From positions 1,302,001-1,366,000 of the forward strand of contig NZ_LT900217.1 in the NCBI RefSeq assembly GCF_900199375.1: a stretch of 64,000 bases of DNA. The letters are read 5' to 3'. Under the pieces are notes generated by a model. That model had not been told where the DNA came from and did not search any database. It was given only the letters and a program-made list of their open reading frames with translations. Shown piece by piece: positions 43,702-52,651 of the stretch (position 1 is its first letter; every line of letters starts with the position of its first letter). This DNA is from Gordonibacter urolithinfaciens (GTDB lineage: Bacteria; Actinomycetota; Coriobacteriia; Coriobacteriales; Eggerthellaceae). The translations under genes were made by a program, and so were the position numbers.

Positions 43702-44910
43702 CTATCGGCCTCCTTCCGAGACGGCATCCGCCGGCGAGTCGATCCCCAAAAACGACACATGCGGCAGGTCGGCCGTGCCCTCGGCCGCCTGCGCGAGGAC
43801 GCGGAACATTCCTTCAACCTGGGCTTCCGAGATGTCGTCGCCGCCCAGGCCGCCGATGAAGTTGTACGAGGGAACGCGCACTCCCGCCTGCTGCAGCGCC
43901 GAGTTCACGTTGGTGTACACCGTGCCCTCAGCGCCGAACGAGACGTCCTTCTCCAGCACGCCCACGGCCTTCGCGCCGGCGAGCGCGGTGGCAATGAGCA
44001 CGCTCGGCATGGGGCGCAGATAGCGGATGCGCAGCATGCCGGCGCGCACGCCCTGCGCGCGCAGCTTGGCAACCACGCCGCGTACGAGGCCCGCCACCGA
44101 CCCGAGCGTCACCAACACCACGTCGGCGTCGTCGCAGTCCACGCACTCGATCATGCCGGTGTAGCGCCGCCCGAACACCTCGGCGAAGCGCGCCTCCGCT
44201 TCCTTGATGGCGCGCGGCGCGGCCTCCCGCATGTCGTGGTGCTCCCAGTACTTGAAGTAACGGTCGTAGTCCGGCCCCGCCGAGAAGCCGATGCTCACCG
44301 GGTTCTCGAAGTCGAAGCTGTTGCCCGCGCCGTCGTAGGGCGGCAGGAACGCGTCGGCCTGCTCGGAGGTGGGCACGTCCACCGTCTCGTAGGTGTGCGT
44401 GAGCGCGAAGCCGTCGAGGTTCACCATCACCGGCGTGCGCACGGCAGGGTCCTCGGCCACGGCGTAGGCCATGAGGGCCAGGTCGAGCGCCTCCTGGTTG
44501 TTCTCGGCATACACTTGGATCCAGCCGTGGTCCAGAAGCGAGAGCGAGTCGCGCTGGTCGCCGTAGATGTTCCACGGCAGGGCGGTCGCGCGGTTCGCGT
44601 TCATCATGACGATGGGGAACCGGCCGCCCGACGCGTAGGTCAGGCACTCGGCCATGTACAGCAGGCCCTGGCTCGACGTGGCCGTGAACGTGCGCGCGCC
44701 CGTGGCCGACGCGCCGATGGCGCACGAGAGCGCCGAATGCTCGCTTTCCACGTGCACGTACTCGGCGGCGAGCGAGCCGTCCTCCACCATCTCGCTCAAG
44801 CGCTCCACCACCACCGTCTGCGGCGTGATGGGATACGCGCTGATCACCTGCGGGCGCGCCAGCCGCACGCCCTCGGCAAGGGCCTCGTCGCCGGAAAGGA
44901 ACCGCTTCAT
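43702..44910 (-). CDS. porA: Pyruvate:ferredoxin oxidoreductase alpha subunit
   Basis: 402-residue alpha subunit. It starts MKRFLSGDEALAEGVRLARP and contains ISAYPITPQTVVVE, the family's substrate-binding signature, then HVESEHSALSCAIGAS. ATG at 44910 overlaps the TGA of the gamma-delta gene by 4 bases (ATGA). Length is normal for PorA. It binds the gamma-delta and beta subunits. Confidence 0.95.
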   Translation of the reverse strand: MKRFLSGDEALAEGVRLARPQVISAYPITPQTVVVERLSEMVEDGSLAAEYVHVESEHSALSCAIGASATGARTFTATSSQGLLYMAECLTYASGGRFPIVMMNANRATALPWNIYGDQRDSLSLLDHGWIQVYAENNQEALDLALMAYAVAEDPAVRTPVMVNLDGFALTHTYETVDVPTSEQADAFLPPYDGAGNSFDFENPVSIGFSAGPDYDRYFKYWEHHDMREAAPRAIKEAEARFAEVFGRRYTGMIECVDCDDADVVLVTLGSVAGLVRGVVAKLRAQGVRAGMLRIRYLRPMPSVLIATALAGAKAVGVLEKDVSFGAEGTVYTNVNSALQQAGVRVPSYNFIGGLGGDDISEAQVEGMFRVLAQAAEGTADLPHVSFLGIDSPADAVSEGGR

Positions 44911-45848
44911 CGGGCATCCGCCTCGCTTTCGGGGATCATCGTGATGGCACCGAACCGGCACGCCTTCGCGCACACGCCGCAGCCCTTGCAGAAGTCGTAG
45001 TCGATGGCGACGGGGGCGCCGCCGGGAGCGGGGTCGGGCACTTTGAAGACCGTGCCGTCAGGACAGTAGAGGTAGCACTGGAGGCAGCCCGTGCAGGCGG
45101 CCGGGTCGATCACAGGTCGGATGTTGCGCCAGCCCGCGTTCTTCACCGTGAGATAGCCGCCTTCGAAGCACGTGGAATGCGCGAACTCGGCGGGATCGAG
45201 CGCGTCGGAGCGCAGCGTGGGGATGGCGGATACGGGGCGCAGGGGCCGGTCGCCTTCCACTGGCACCGTAGCGGATTCTTCGGCTCGCTCCGCCCGCTCA
45301 GGTTGACAAGCCGGCCCGCCTTCTTCGCGGCGGGACACCGCCTCGCTCGCAGCCCGCACGATCTCGATGTTCTTCGCATGCAGCTTCGCGGGCATGTACT
45401 GGCGGATGGCCCCCTCGACGTCGGCCAGCTCAACCCTCTCGCACAGCGCCGCCAACGCGCCCAAGAACACCGTGTTGGGAATGGGCCTGCCCAGAACCGC
45501 GCTCGAGATGCCGTCGGCGTCGAGAGCCACGATGCGCGGGTCGTCGAACGTGCGCGTGCTGTTCGCCAACACCAGCCCGCCGGGCTTGAGCTCGCGCTCC
45601 CACCCGTCGCCGAGCAGCGTGTCGTCCAGGTACACCACGTAGTCGGCCTGCGCGATGGCGCTGCGGTCGCCGATGGGCGCGTCGGCCATCTTGGTGAACG
45701 CCCGCATGGGCGCGCCGCGCCGCTCGGGGCCGAACGAGGGGAACGCGAGCGCGTGCCTTCCGTCCGCCATCGACGCCGCCGCGCCCAGAAGCCGCGCCGC
45801 CGTGAACGCGCCCTGCCCGCCGCGGCCGTGCCACAATACCTCGATCAT
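44907..45848 (-). CDS. Fused gamma-delta subunit of pyruvate:ferredoxin oxidoreductase
   Basis: 313 residues. The N-terminal gamma domain (about 1-170) begins LWHGRGGQGAFTAARLLGAA and contains PSFGPERRGAPMRAF. A charged, probably disordered linker of about 50 residues (rich in Glu, Arg and Pro) leads to a C-terminal delta domain with two [4Fe-4S] motifs, CTGCLQCYLYC and CKGCGVCAKAC. ATG at 45848 has GGGAG. It is first in the operon porGD-porA-porB-yaaA. Separate porG and porD genes are also common; the fusion is established in some anaerobes. Confidence 0.93.
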   Translation of the reverse strand: MIEVLWHGRGGQGAFTAARLLGAAASMADGRHALAFPSFGPERRGAPMRAFTKMADAPIGDRSAIAQADYVVYLDDTLLGDGWERELKPGGLVLANSTRTFDDPRIVALDADGISSAVLGRPIPNTVFLGALAALCERVELADVEGAIRQYMPAKLHAKNIEIVRAASEAVSRREEGGPACQPERAERAEESATVPVEGDRPLRPVSAIPTLRSDALDPAEFAHSTCFEGGYLTVKNAGWRNIRPVIDPAACTGCLQCYLYCPDGTVFKVPDPAPGGAPVAIDYDFCKGCGVCAKACRFGAITMIPESEADAR

Positions 45849-45881
45849 GCAGTCTCCCGTTCTCTTGCATTTGATCGTGCC

Positions 45882-45887
45882 AGTATA
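45882..45887 (-). promoter_or_regulatory. -10 element of the por operon
   Basis: TATACT on the minus strand, 33 bases upstream of the porGD ATG; no clear -35. Confidence 0.4.
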
Positions 45888-46048
45888 GCGCTGCGGCCGT
45901 GCCGAGACGGCGGCGCGGCGGCCGGCCTGCCCGCATTCTTCAGCAAATGGGCAGCGATCCGCCCATCATGCCAGCCCGCCTCGTCGCGCTGTCCTTTGCC
46001 GGAAGGGATGCATTTCTCGCCCGGATGACGCTTTCCCGGCCGATACTG

Positions 46049-46196
46049 CCGAGAAAAGGCCGGTTTGGCAATCCGAGCGCTGGAAGCTCCCCGACAGGCC
46101 GAGGCGCGATCAGGCGATATGTCGCCATCGGCGTCGCACGCCGCACAACAGCCCAAAAAACAGGCGCCCACGATTGCCAAACCAGCCCTTTCTTGG
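46049..46196. repeat. 25-base inverted-repeat pair enclosing 98 bases
   Basis: The left arm (46049-46073) and inverted right arm (46172-46196) share a perfect 12-base core GGTTTGGCAATC and match at about 21 of 25 positions. Size and layout resemble the elements at 10150-10306 and 15767-15918, but sequence similarity to them is weak. Confidence 0.55.
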
Positions 46197-46337
46197 CACT
46201 TCCCGGCGAAAAGCGCTTCAGCCCATATCCGCCCCCCTTCCACCCCCTCCTCGACCGCCTTTCAACGCCGCAAGCCCGCCCTCAACTCGCTGTTTGCTGC
46301 TGCTATGAATCTTCGGGGCGCGGCCGTGCACGAACTA

Positions 46338-46343
46338 TATAAT
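46338..46343 (+). promoter_or_regulatory. -10 element of the flippase gene
   Basis: TATAAT 55 bases before the chosen ATG. It implies transcription starts near 46350 and excludes the earlier in-frame start codons. Confidence 0.5.
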
Positions 46344-46397
46344 GCTCGGAGAGAGAACCGACGAGAAGGCACCGCGAAGGAGTTGGCGAGCACCGTG

Positions 46398-48260
46398 ATG
46401 GACCGCCCCACGTTTGGCAAGAAGCGCCCGGCGACGCATCGGGAACCTGCAGGTTCCGGCGAGGTCGAAACGCGCGTCCTGCCGACCGCCAACAACGCCG
46501 AGCAGGCGCCCTCGGGCGAGGGCGCGCAGAGCCCTCGCGGCAAGCATGGCCGACGCACTCCCGGGCCCAGCGCGCAGGAAGGGCACGTCGAAACACCCGG
46601 CGACGTGCTGCGCGGCGAAAGCGACCGCGACCAAGCAGGACGGGGAGCCCGCGACGCCAAGGCACGCAAGCCCCGCAAGCCCAACTTCGTCACGCGCACG
46701 GTGAACCACTGGTGCAACCGGCTGCTCGGCGCCGTGTCGGAGCGCTCGCTGGCCGCCCAGGAAGAGCAGTACGCCGCGCATCGCACCACGCGCGACTACG
46801 TATGGAACTCCCTGGGCATCGGCGCGTGGGGCATGGTGTTCCCCGTGCTCACCGTGGTGGTCACGCAGCTCGTGGGCGTGGAGCAGGCCGGCATGTTCTC
46901 CATGGCGTTCGTCACGGGCATGCTGCTCATGTTCCTGGCCAACTACGGCGTGCGCACCTACCAGGTGTCGGACCTGGACGAGGCGCACTCCTTCTCGGAC
47001 TACCAGCTGAACCGCTGGATAACCTGCGCCCTCATGGTGGCAGTGGGCGTGGCGTACTGCTCGATACGCGGGTACGCGCAGGACATGTTCACCATCAGCC
47101 TAGGTGTGTACGTGTACAAGATGGTGGACGGCCTGGCCGACGTATACGAGGGGCGGCTGCAGCAGGTGGACAAGCTGTACCTGGCCGGCGCCTCACAGGC
47201 GTTCCGCTCGGTAGTGGTGCTCGTGGCGTTCTCGTTGTGCCTGCTCATCACTCGCAACCTGCCGGTGGCCTGCATCGTCATGGCCGTGGCCGCAGCCCTG
47301 TCGTTCGTGGTGCTCACGTTCCCGCTGGCCCTGTTCGAAACGCCGAAGTCGCGCCGCGTAAGTCCTTCCAGCGTCGCGCGGCTGTTCAAGCAGTGCTTCC
47401 CGCTGTTCCTGGCGCTGTTCCTGTACGCGCTCATCGACAACATGCCGAAGTTCGTCATGGAGGGCGTGCTCTCCTACGACAACCAGCTGTATTTCAATGC
47501 GCTGTACTTCCCGGCGCAGGGCATCCTGCTGACCATCGGGCTCATCTACAAGCCACTGCTCGTGCGCATGGCGGAGGCGTGGAGCGACCCCGAGAAGCGG
47601 CGAAAGTTCGACCTGATCATCGTCCTTATCATGGTGATCATTGTGGCGTACACGGGAGCGACGGCCCTTGTCATGGGATGGATCGGCATCCCCGTCATGA
47701 GCTTCCTGTACGGGCTGGACTTCGAGCAGTTCCGCGGCCTCCTGTTCATCATGATCGCCGCGGGCGGCGTGACGGCGGCCATCGATTTTCTGTACCAGGT
47801 GATCACCGTGCTGAGGCGGCAGCGCGCCGTGACGAAGCTCTACGTCATCACGTTCGGATTCTCGCTGTTCGTGCCGCTTCTGCTGGTGAACTTCACGGGG
47901 CTGCCGGGCGCGGTCATCGGCTACCTCATTGTGATGTGCATCCTGCTGGTGCTGCTGGTGAGCGAGTACGTGAGCATCCGCCTGGGCTTCTCCAAGGAGA
48001 CGGAAACCGAGGCCAGCGCCATAGCCCCCAGCCCGAGCGCGCACGGACGCTCCACGACCGCACGCGCCGCCGCCCACGAGAAGGCCCGCGTGCGCGCGAT
48101 CGAGGCCGAGCTGGAAGCCGAGGGCGAGACCGCACGCGGCATGTCCCCCGCCCGCGCAGCCGCCCACGCGAAGGCGCGGGCGCGCGCCGAGGAGGGAGCT
48201 GCGGCGGATGTCCTCGGAGCGGCCGGCACCCCCGACGACGAGAGCCCACTGCCGCAGTAG
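46398..48260 (+). CDS. Polysaccharide flippase-like (Wzx/MOP superfamily) membrane protein
   Basis: 620 residues. A charged, disordered N-terminal region of about 120 residues is followed by roughly 12-14 hydrophobic helices (WNSLGIGAWGMVFPVLTVVV onwards) and a charged Ala/Arg/Glu C-terminal tail with repeated ARAAAHxKARxRA units. The arrangement with paired helices and conserved QVDKLYLAGASQAF resembles O-antigen/teichoic acid flippases. ATG at 46398 is chosen because a TATAAT lies at 46338. No glycosyltransferases are adjacent, so the lipid-linked substrate is unknown. Confidence 0.8.
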   Translation: MDRPTFGKKRPATHREPAGSGEVETRVLPTANNAEQAPSGEGAQSPRGKHGRRTPGPSAQEGHVETPGDVLRGESDRDQAGRGARDAKARKPRKPNFVTRTVNHWCNRLLGAVSERSLAAQEEQYAAHRTTRDYVWNSLGIGAWGMVFPVLTVVVTQLVGVEQAGMFSMAFVTGMLLMFLANYGVRTYQVSDLDEAHSFSDYQLNRWITCALMVAVGVAYCSIRGYAQDMFTISLGVYVYKMVDGLADVYEGRLQQVDKLYLAGASQAFRSVVVLVAFSLCLLITRNLPVACIVMAVAAALSFVVLTFPLALFETPKSRRVSPSSVARLFKQCFPLFLALFLYALIDNMPKFVMEGVLSYDNQLYFNALYFPAQGILLTIGLIYKPLLVRMAEAWSDPEKRRKFDLIIVLIMVIIVAYTGATALVMGWIGIPVMSFLYGLDFEQFRGLLFIMIAAGGVTAAIDFLYQVITVLRRQRAVTKLYVITFGFSLFVPLLLVNFTGLPGAVIGYLIVMCILLVLLVSEYVSIRLGFSKETETEASAIAPSPSAHGRSTTARAAAHEKARVRAIEAELEAEGETARGMSPARAAAHAKARARAEEGAAADVLGAAGTPDDESPLPQ

Positions 48261-48335
48261 GCGAGGATCGATTTTCAGTCGGCGTGCAGCAAACCCCTTC
48301 CGCGCGAACCTCGGCGGTGATGACTTGGCGGAACC

Positions 48336-48998
48336 CTAGAACCGTGCGTACCTCTCCAGGTTCTTCTTCAGGGTGTCCACGAAGCGCTGGCCCACTTCGC
48401 CCAGCTGCCCACCCTTGCGCACGACGTAGCCCAAATGCAGCCGCACGTCGGTTTCAAGGGGCACGGTGTTCAAGCCGGCGCCATCGGAGATGCCCACGAG
48501 GATGCCGCTCGTCACCGTGTAGCCGTTCAGGGCCACGATCAGCTCGGAGAGCGAGGCGCGGTCGGTGCAGGCGATGGACTTGGCGCGCGGCACGCCGGCC
48601 AGCGCCTCCTCGGCGAAGGCGACCGGGGAGTCCTCGTCCTGCTCGAAGTAGAGGTACGGGTAGTCCTCCATGTCCTCGAGCGTGAGGCTCGCGGCGTTCA
48701 CCATGGGGTGGCTCGCCGGCAGCGCGACGCGCGGCGCCGACTGGATGAGCTCCACGAACTCGAGGCCCGCCGCGTCGAGCGCGGCGTTCACCTCGTCGGC
48801 CGTGGCCGAGGTCTCGAACAGCACGCCCAGCTCGCTCTTCCCGCTGGCGACGTCGTCGATGACGCCCTGGGTCGTGCGGTCGCGCAGCGCATAGGCGAAG
48901 GAGTCGCCGCCCAACGCCAACACGGTGTGGGCGAACGTCTGCACGTTGAACAGGTAGTGCTGGCCGGAGACGGCGAACGTGGTTTCGGTGGTGGTCAT
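48336..48998 (-). CDS. LysR-type effector-binding domain lacking the DNA-binding domain
   Basis: 220 residues equal to only the ligand-binding half of a LysR regulator. FAVSGQHYLFNVQTFAHTVL parallels LAVSTQHYAFSVQAFVNVVE of the full LysR protein at 52792-53718, and IDDVASGKSELGVLF parallels IDDVRTFRSEVGVLY. The N-terminal winged helix is missing: ATG at 48998 has its own AAAGGA ribosome site, and the upstream DNA has no HTH. It may heterodimerise with, or titrate ligand from, LysR proteins. It lies downstream of paaK. Confidence 0.85.
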   Translation of the reverse strand: MTTTETTFAVSGQHYLFNVQTFAHTVLALGGDSFAYALRDRTTQGVIDDVASGKSELGVLFETSATADEVNAALDAAGLEFVELIQSAPRVALPASHPMVNAASLTLEDMEDYPYLYFEQDEDSPVAFAEEALAGVPRAKSIACTDRASLSELIVALNGYTVTSGILVGISDGAGLNTVPLETDVRLHLGYVVRKGGQLGEVGQRFVDTLKKNLERYARF

Positions 48999-49056
48999 AG
49001 GTGGAATCCTTTCAACAAGATTTCCTTCTCGCGGGTCCAAAATCAGTCAGCGAGGG

Positions 49057-49151
49057 TGCCCGTGGTGCCGGAGATTCGTGGGTTGGCGAAGGTGAAACGT
49101 ACTTCGGTACGTGAGGCTTCGCCAACGCGCGAAGATTCGGTGCCACGGGCA
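49057..49151. ncRNA. Highly structured 95-base element between paaK and the LysR-domain gene
   Basis: Nested pairing: outer arms beginning TGCCCGTGG and ending CCACGGGCA; middle stem GTTGGCGAAG/CTTCGCCAAC (perfect 10 bp); and a terminal ACGTAC-TTCG-GTACGT hairpin with a stable UUCG tetraloop. It may be a processed 3' RNA, an attenuator or a mobile palindromic element; no known RNA family is recognised. Confidence 0.5.
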
Positions 49152-49167
49152 GCCGCAGCGTCGGCCC

Positions 49168-49195
49168 GTTCCGACGGCTGACAAGCCGTCGGAAC
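49168..49195 (-). terminator. Terminator of paaK
   Basis: A perfect 12-bp stem GTTCCGACGGCT/AGCCGTCGGAAC with a GACA loop, directly adjoining the paaK stop codon. Confidence 0.65.
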
Positions 49196-50533
49196 CTACT
49201 GGCAGCCGCGTTCGTCGATGAAGCGCGACGCCTTGTGCTCGGACGACGTGCCCAGCTTGCCCGCATCATACACGATAACCTTCTGCGGGCGCACCCCCAC
49301 GTGGGCCTTGATGGCGGCCATGGTGCGCTTCGCCACCTCGTCGTAGGGCTCGTCGCTGCCCAGCGCGCGCTCCACGGACACCTCGTACTTGCAGGTGAAG
49401 TCCTTCTCGTACACGCGGATGGAATACTCGCCGGTCAGGCCCTCCAGCCCGCGCACCACAAACTCGATGTCGGTGGGGAACACGTTCACGGCGCTCACGA
49501 TGAACATCTCGTCCTTGCGCCCGGTCACGTGGATGCGCGCCAGCGTGCGCCCGCACTCGCACGTGTCGGTGGACACGTAGCCGATGTCGCCCGTGCGGAA
49601 GCGGATCATGGGACGCGCCTTCTTCATGAGCGTGGTGTACACCAGCTCGCCCGTCTCGCCCGGATCCAGCACCTCGCCGGTCGTCGGGTCCACCGTCTCC
49701 ACGAGTATCTGGTCCTCCACGATATGCAGGCCGTCGTGCGCTTCGCACGCGGCGGCGCAGGCGCCGTAGATGTCGGACAGGCCGTAGAAGTCCACGACCT
49801 TCGCGCCCCAGAGGTTCTCGATGCTCTCGCGCGTAGACGGGATGGAGCCGCCCGCCTCGCCGGCCACGATGATGGTGTGGATGTTGAAATCGGTGCGCGG
49901 GTCGTAGCCCTTCTCCTTCGCCACCTCGCCCAGGTGCCACGCGTAGGACGGCGACGTCCAGATGACGGTGGGCTGGTACTGCTTCAGCACGAACAGCAGG
50001 CGGTCCGAGGGCACGGCGCCCACCCAGATGGCCAGCGCGCCCAGGCGCTGCGCGCCGATGACGTCGGGGCCGCCCACGTACAGCGCGAAGTTGAGCGCAT
50101 GCACGTAGCGGTCGTTCGGGCGCATGCCGGCCTGCCAGAACAGGCGCGCCTCGGTATCCTGCCACAGGTCGAAGTCCTCCTGCGTGAAGGGGCTCACCGT
50201 GGGGACGCCCGTGGAGCCGGACGAGGTGGCCATGAAGATGACCTCCTCCTCGGGTACGGAGCACATCTCGCCGAAGAAGCTGCCCACGTGCTGCGTCTCG
50301 CGCTCCGTCTTCTTGTCGATGAACGGGAACTTGGCGATATCGTCGAGCGTTTCGATATCGCCCGGCGCCACGCCGGCCTCGTCGAACGCGCGGCGGTAGT
50401 ACGCCGTGTTCTCGTATGCGTAGGCCACCATGTCCTTCAGGCGCTGCAGCTGCAGCGCCTCGAGCTCGGGCCGCGGCATGCATTCGATCTCCGGATCGTA
50501 GTATTTCTGGGATACGGGGATGTCCTTCGCCAT
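49196..50533 (-). CDS. paaK: Phenylacetate-CoA ligase family protein (PaaK-like)
   Basis: 445-residue AMP-forming acyl/aryl-CoA ligase. The phosphate loop is MATSSGSTGVPTVSPFT, the adenine region DFYGLSDIYG, and the hinge and C-terminal segment RFRTGDIGYV with TGRKDEMFIV. ATG at 50533 follows AAGGAGC. In anaerobes such ligases activate phenylacetate or indole-acetate, or precede aryl-acid metabolism; no other paa genes are adjacent, so the substrate remains open. It is flanked by an MFS transporter and two LysR-type effector-domain genes. Confidence 0.93.
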   Translation of the reverse strand: MAKDIPVSQKYYDPEIECMPRPELEALQLQRLKDMVAYAYENTAYYRRAFDEAGVAPGDIETLDDIAKFPFIDKKTERETQHVGSFFGEMCSVPEEEVIFMATSSGSTGVPTVSPFTQEDFDLWQDTEARLFWQAGMRPNDRYVHALNFALYVGGPDVIGAQRLGALAIWVGAVPSDRLLFVLKQYQPTVIWTSPSYAWHLGEVAKEKGYDPRTDFNIHTIIVAGEAGGSIPSTRESIENLWGAKVVDFYGLSDIYGACAAACEAHDGLHIVEDQILVETVDPTTGEVLDPGETGELVYTTLMKKARPMIRFRTGDIGYVSTDTCECGRTLARIHVTGRKDEMFIVSAVNVFPTDIEFVVRGLEGLTGEYSIRVYEKDFTCKYEVSVERALGSDEPYDEVAKRTMAAIKAHVGVRPQKVIVYDAGKLGTSSEHKASRFIDERGCQ

Positions 50534-50848
50534 GGTTGCTCCTTGATCGGTTCTCGTTTCCTCCGCTGCTTGCACGCCCGCGGCGGACAACGCCTGCACG
50601 ACCGAACGCCGAGCGCCCGCTTGGGGTTTCCGCGCCTGCCTGCCCGCGCCGAACGTTTCACATGTAACATTCGTTCGCTATCTGGGCTCTCGCAGGTAAA
50701 AGCAGCACATTGCATGAAACCACTAACGGGCGGCGAATACAACCTTCTAAGCCATTCGATGTTCTGATGCTTTGCTATCGCTAAAACAGATAGCTTAGCA
50801 AGATGCGGAAGTGAACGTATCTAATCGCCCGCGCTCGCTTCGCACAAG

Positions 50849-52165
50849 CTACTTCGCGCCCAGCGCCTCCTCCGCTGCCGCAGCGTCTGCGCCGACCTGC
50901 GGGCGCGATCCACCTGCCCACCGCGCCCGCAGGTCGGCGTCCCATTTCTTCGAGAACGGCAGCACGTCCACCAGCGCTACCACCGAGAGCACGCCCAGGA
51001 TGGTGAACACGGCCAGCGGGCTGTCCACGCCGCCGGCCAGCGCCTGCGCGGCCATGCTGAGCAACGAGCCGTAGATGATGGACGTGTTGATAACGGACAG
51101 GTTGAGCGGGTACTTCGCCGACCCGTAGCGCTGGCGGGCGAAGGCCGACGCCACCACCGGCTCGCCGCCGTAGGCGAAGCCGCAGCACAGCGCGCCGGCG
51201 ATGTAGAGCGCCGGGGTGCCCGTGGCGAACGCGCCGATGATGCAGGCGCAGGCCAGAGCTGCCACCGCGCCGTCCACGAACATGGTGACCTTCACGTTCG
51301 TGCGGTCGTAGATCATGCCCACCACCACGCGCGCCAGGCCGTTGCAGGTGGACACCAGGCCCACGAGCAGCGTGGCGAAGGCGGCGTCGATGCCCACGAG
51401 CTGCGCGTTGGCCGCACAGTTGCCGATAGTGGCCAAGCCGATGGCCACCACGATAACGGCCCAGATCCAGAACAGGTACAGGATGGGCGTCTTGAGCAGG
51501 AACGGCTCGTCGGCGCCATCCCCGCCCGCCGCACCGCCGGCTGCCGCCTGCTCGGGCGCCATGAGCGCCACGATGTTCTCGGGCGGACGGCGCAGCATAA
51601 GCGCCGCAGCTGCCGCCACCACGCCGCCGGCCGCGCCCACGCCCACGAACACAGGGCCCAGGCCGAACAGCGGCACGAGGTTCACCGAGAGCGTCCCCAG
51701 GATGAGCGACCCCAGGCCGAACCCCATCATGAGCACACCCGACGAGAACCCCACCTTGTCAGGGAACCACAGATTCGTCGTGGACACGATGGTGTTGTAC
51801 CCCATGCCCACGCCCAAACCGCCCAGCGTGCCGTAACATAGGTATACCACCGCAATGCTCCCCTTCGCGAACAGCCCGGTGCCCGCGAATCCGACGAAGA
51901 ACAGCACGGCCGCGATGACGATGGTCCCCTTCACGCCGATCCGCCGCTCCACTTGGGAGCCTATCACGGCGCCGATGCAGAACGCTATCATCATGATGTT
52001 GAACGTGAGGCCGACAGCCCCCTTCTCCAGTTCGAACGCGGCGCCCATGGGCGCTGCGAACATGGAGAACGCGTAGATGAGCCCTAAGAACAGCAAGGCG
52101 AACGTCGAGCACGCCAGCGTGCGCATGCGCTCGGACTTGACCCGGGCAACCGTCGTTTCGGACAT
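50849..52165 (-). CDS. MFS transporter, oxalate/formate antiporter-like
   Basis: 438 residues with 12 hydrophobic helices in two sixes. Start ATG at 52165 (SETTVARVKSERMRTLACST) follows GGAGGGGGAG. Features of the OFA group include LGLIYAFSMFAAPMGAAFEL in helix 1, LGGLGVGMGYNTIVSTTNLW in helix 4-5 and NLSVINTSIIYGSLLSM in the C half. It probably moves a small organic acid. It lies upstream of paaK and downstream of a 52-residue membrane protein on the same strand. Confidence 0.88.
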   Translation of the reverse strand: MSETTVARVKSERMRTLACSTFALLFLGLIYAFSMFAAPMGAAFELEKGAVGLTFNIMMIAFCIGAVIGSQVERRIGVKGTIVIAAVLFFVGFAGTGLFAKGSIAVVYLCYGTLGGLGVGMGYNTIVSTTNLWFPDKVGFSSGVLMMGFGLGSLILGTLSVNLVPLFGLGPVFVGVGAAGGVVAAAAALMLRRPPENIVALMAPEQAAAGGAAGGDGADEPFLLKTPILYLFWIWAVIVVAIGLATIGNCAANAQLVGIDAAFATLLVGLVSTCNGLARVVVGMIYDRTNVKVTMFVDGAVAALACACIIGAFATGTPALYIAGALCCGFAYGGEPVVASAFARQRYGSAKYPLNLSVINTSIIYGSLLSMAAQALAGGVDSPLAVFTILGVLSVVALVDVLPFSKKWDADLRARWAGGSRPQVGADAAAAEEALGAK

Positions 52166-52340
52166 AGTGCTCCCCCTCCGTGCGAGTTGACGCCGCCCCT
52201 TGCAGGCCCCCTTTGCCCCGACCGCGACGAAAAACGTCGAACGGCCGCGGAGCGGCAATCCTTCCCTCGCATTGTCACCGAATTCTCCGCCGAGCCATAT
52301 GGCGTTCAGAGTGAGAAACCGCGCTTTCATACAGGGGTAG

Positions 52341-52499
52341 CTAGAGAGCACACAGAATAAAAAAGCGAGCCAAAGCCGTGGCCTGATGGAGCGCCCACGC
52401 CACGGCGATCGCCGCCGCCAGGCCGATCGCCAAGCCGCGCGCCTCGTATCTCGCGCACTCACAGCCAGTGAAACCGTACGGCATAAGCGCCCACTTCAC
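52341..52499 (-). CDS. Small 52-residue membrane protein upstream of the OFA-type transporter
   Basis: GTG at 52499 with GGGGGAG six bases upstream; stop TAG at 52341. The peptide starts MKWALMPYGFTGCECARYEA and has one hydrophobic helix (GLAIGLAAAIAVAWALHQAT) ending in ARFFILCAL. OFA-type MFS genes in actinobacteria often have a tiny partner called the MFS transporter small subunit; the helix with a W-x-x-x-Q and trailing ALARFF fits loosely. It is 175 bases upstream of the transporter. Assignment is inference. Confidence 0.5.
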   Translation of the reverse strand: MKWALMPYGFTGCECARYEARGLAIGLAAAIAVAWALHQATALARFFILCAL

Positions 52500-52651
52500 G
52501 TGAGCTCCCCCTAAGTTACCGTAAAAACCCTCAATCCCGCTACCGCTTCATCAGATAACAAGCTAGAATAAAAAGACTCTCGCAGGTTGACCCCCTCACC
52601 TCCAGCGCAAGCAGCTGAACCCCCGTTTCTGCAGCATTCCTTCAGGTTGAA

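Larger units (their letters stand above)
45849..46397. other. Divergent intergenic region with inverted-repeat element
   Basis: 549 bases between porGD and the flippase gene. It contains the por -10 element, a 25-base inverted-repeat pair (46049-46196) and a TATAAT (46338-46343) for the flippase. The open frame across it is Arg/Ser-rich and not gene-like. Confidence 0.5.

Noticed and set aside
46065-46397. Longer N-terminus of the flippase from 46065
   Set aside because: It would run upstream of a good TATAAT at 46338 and through an inverted-repeat element; composition is not protein-like.
50654-50667. Second parS-like site GTTTCACATGTAAC upstream of paaK
   Set aside because: Two mismatches from the consensus core in an otherwise unremarkable position; probably chance.
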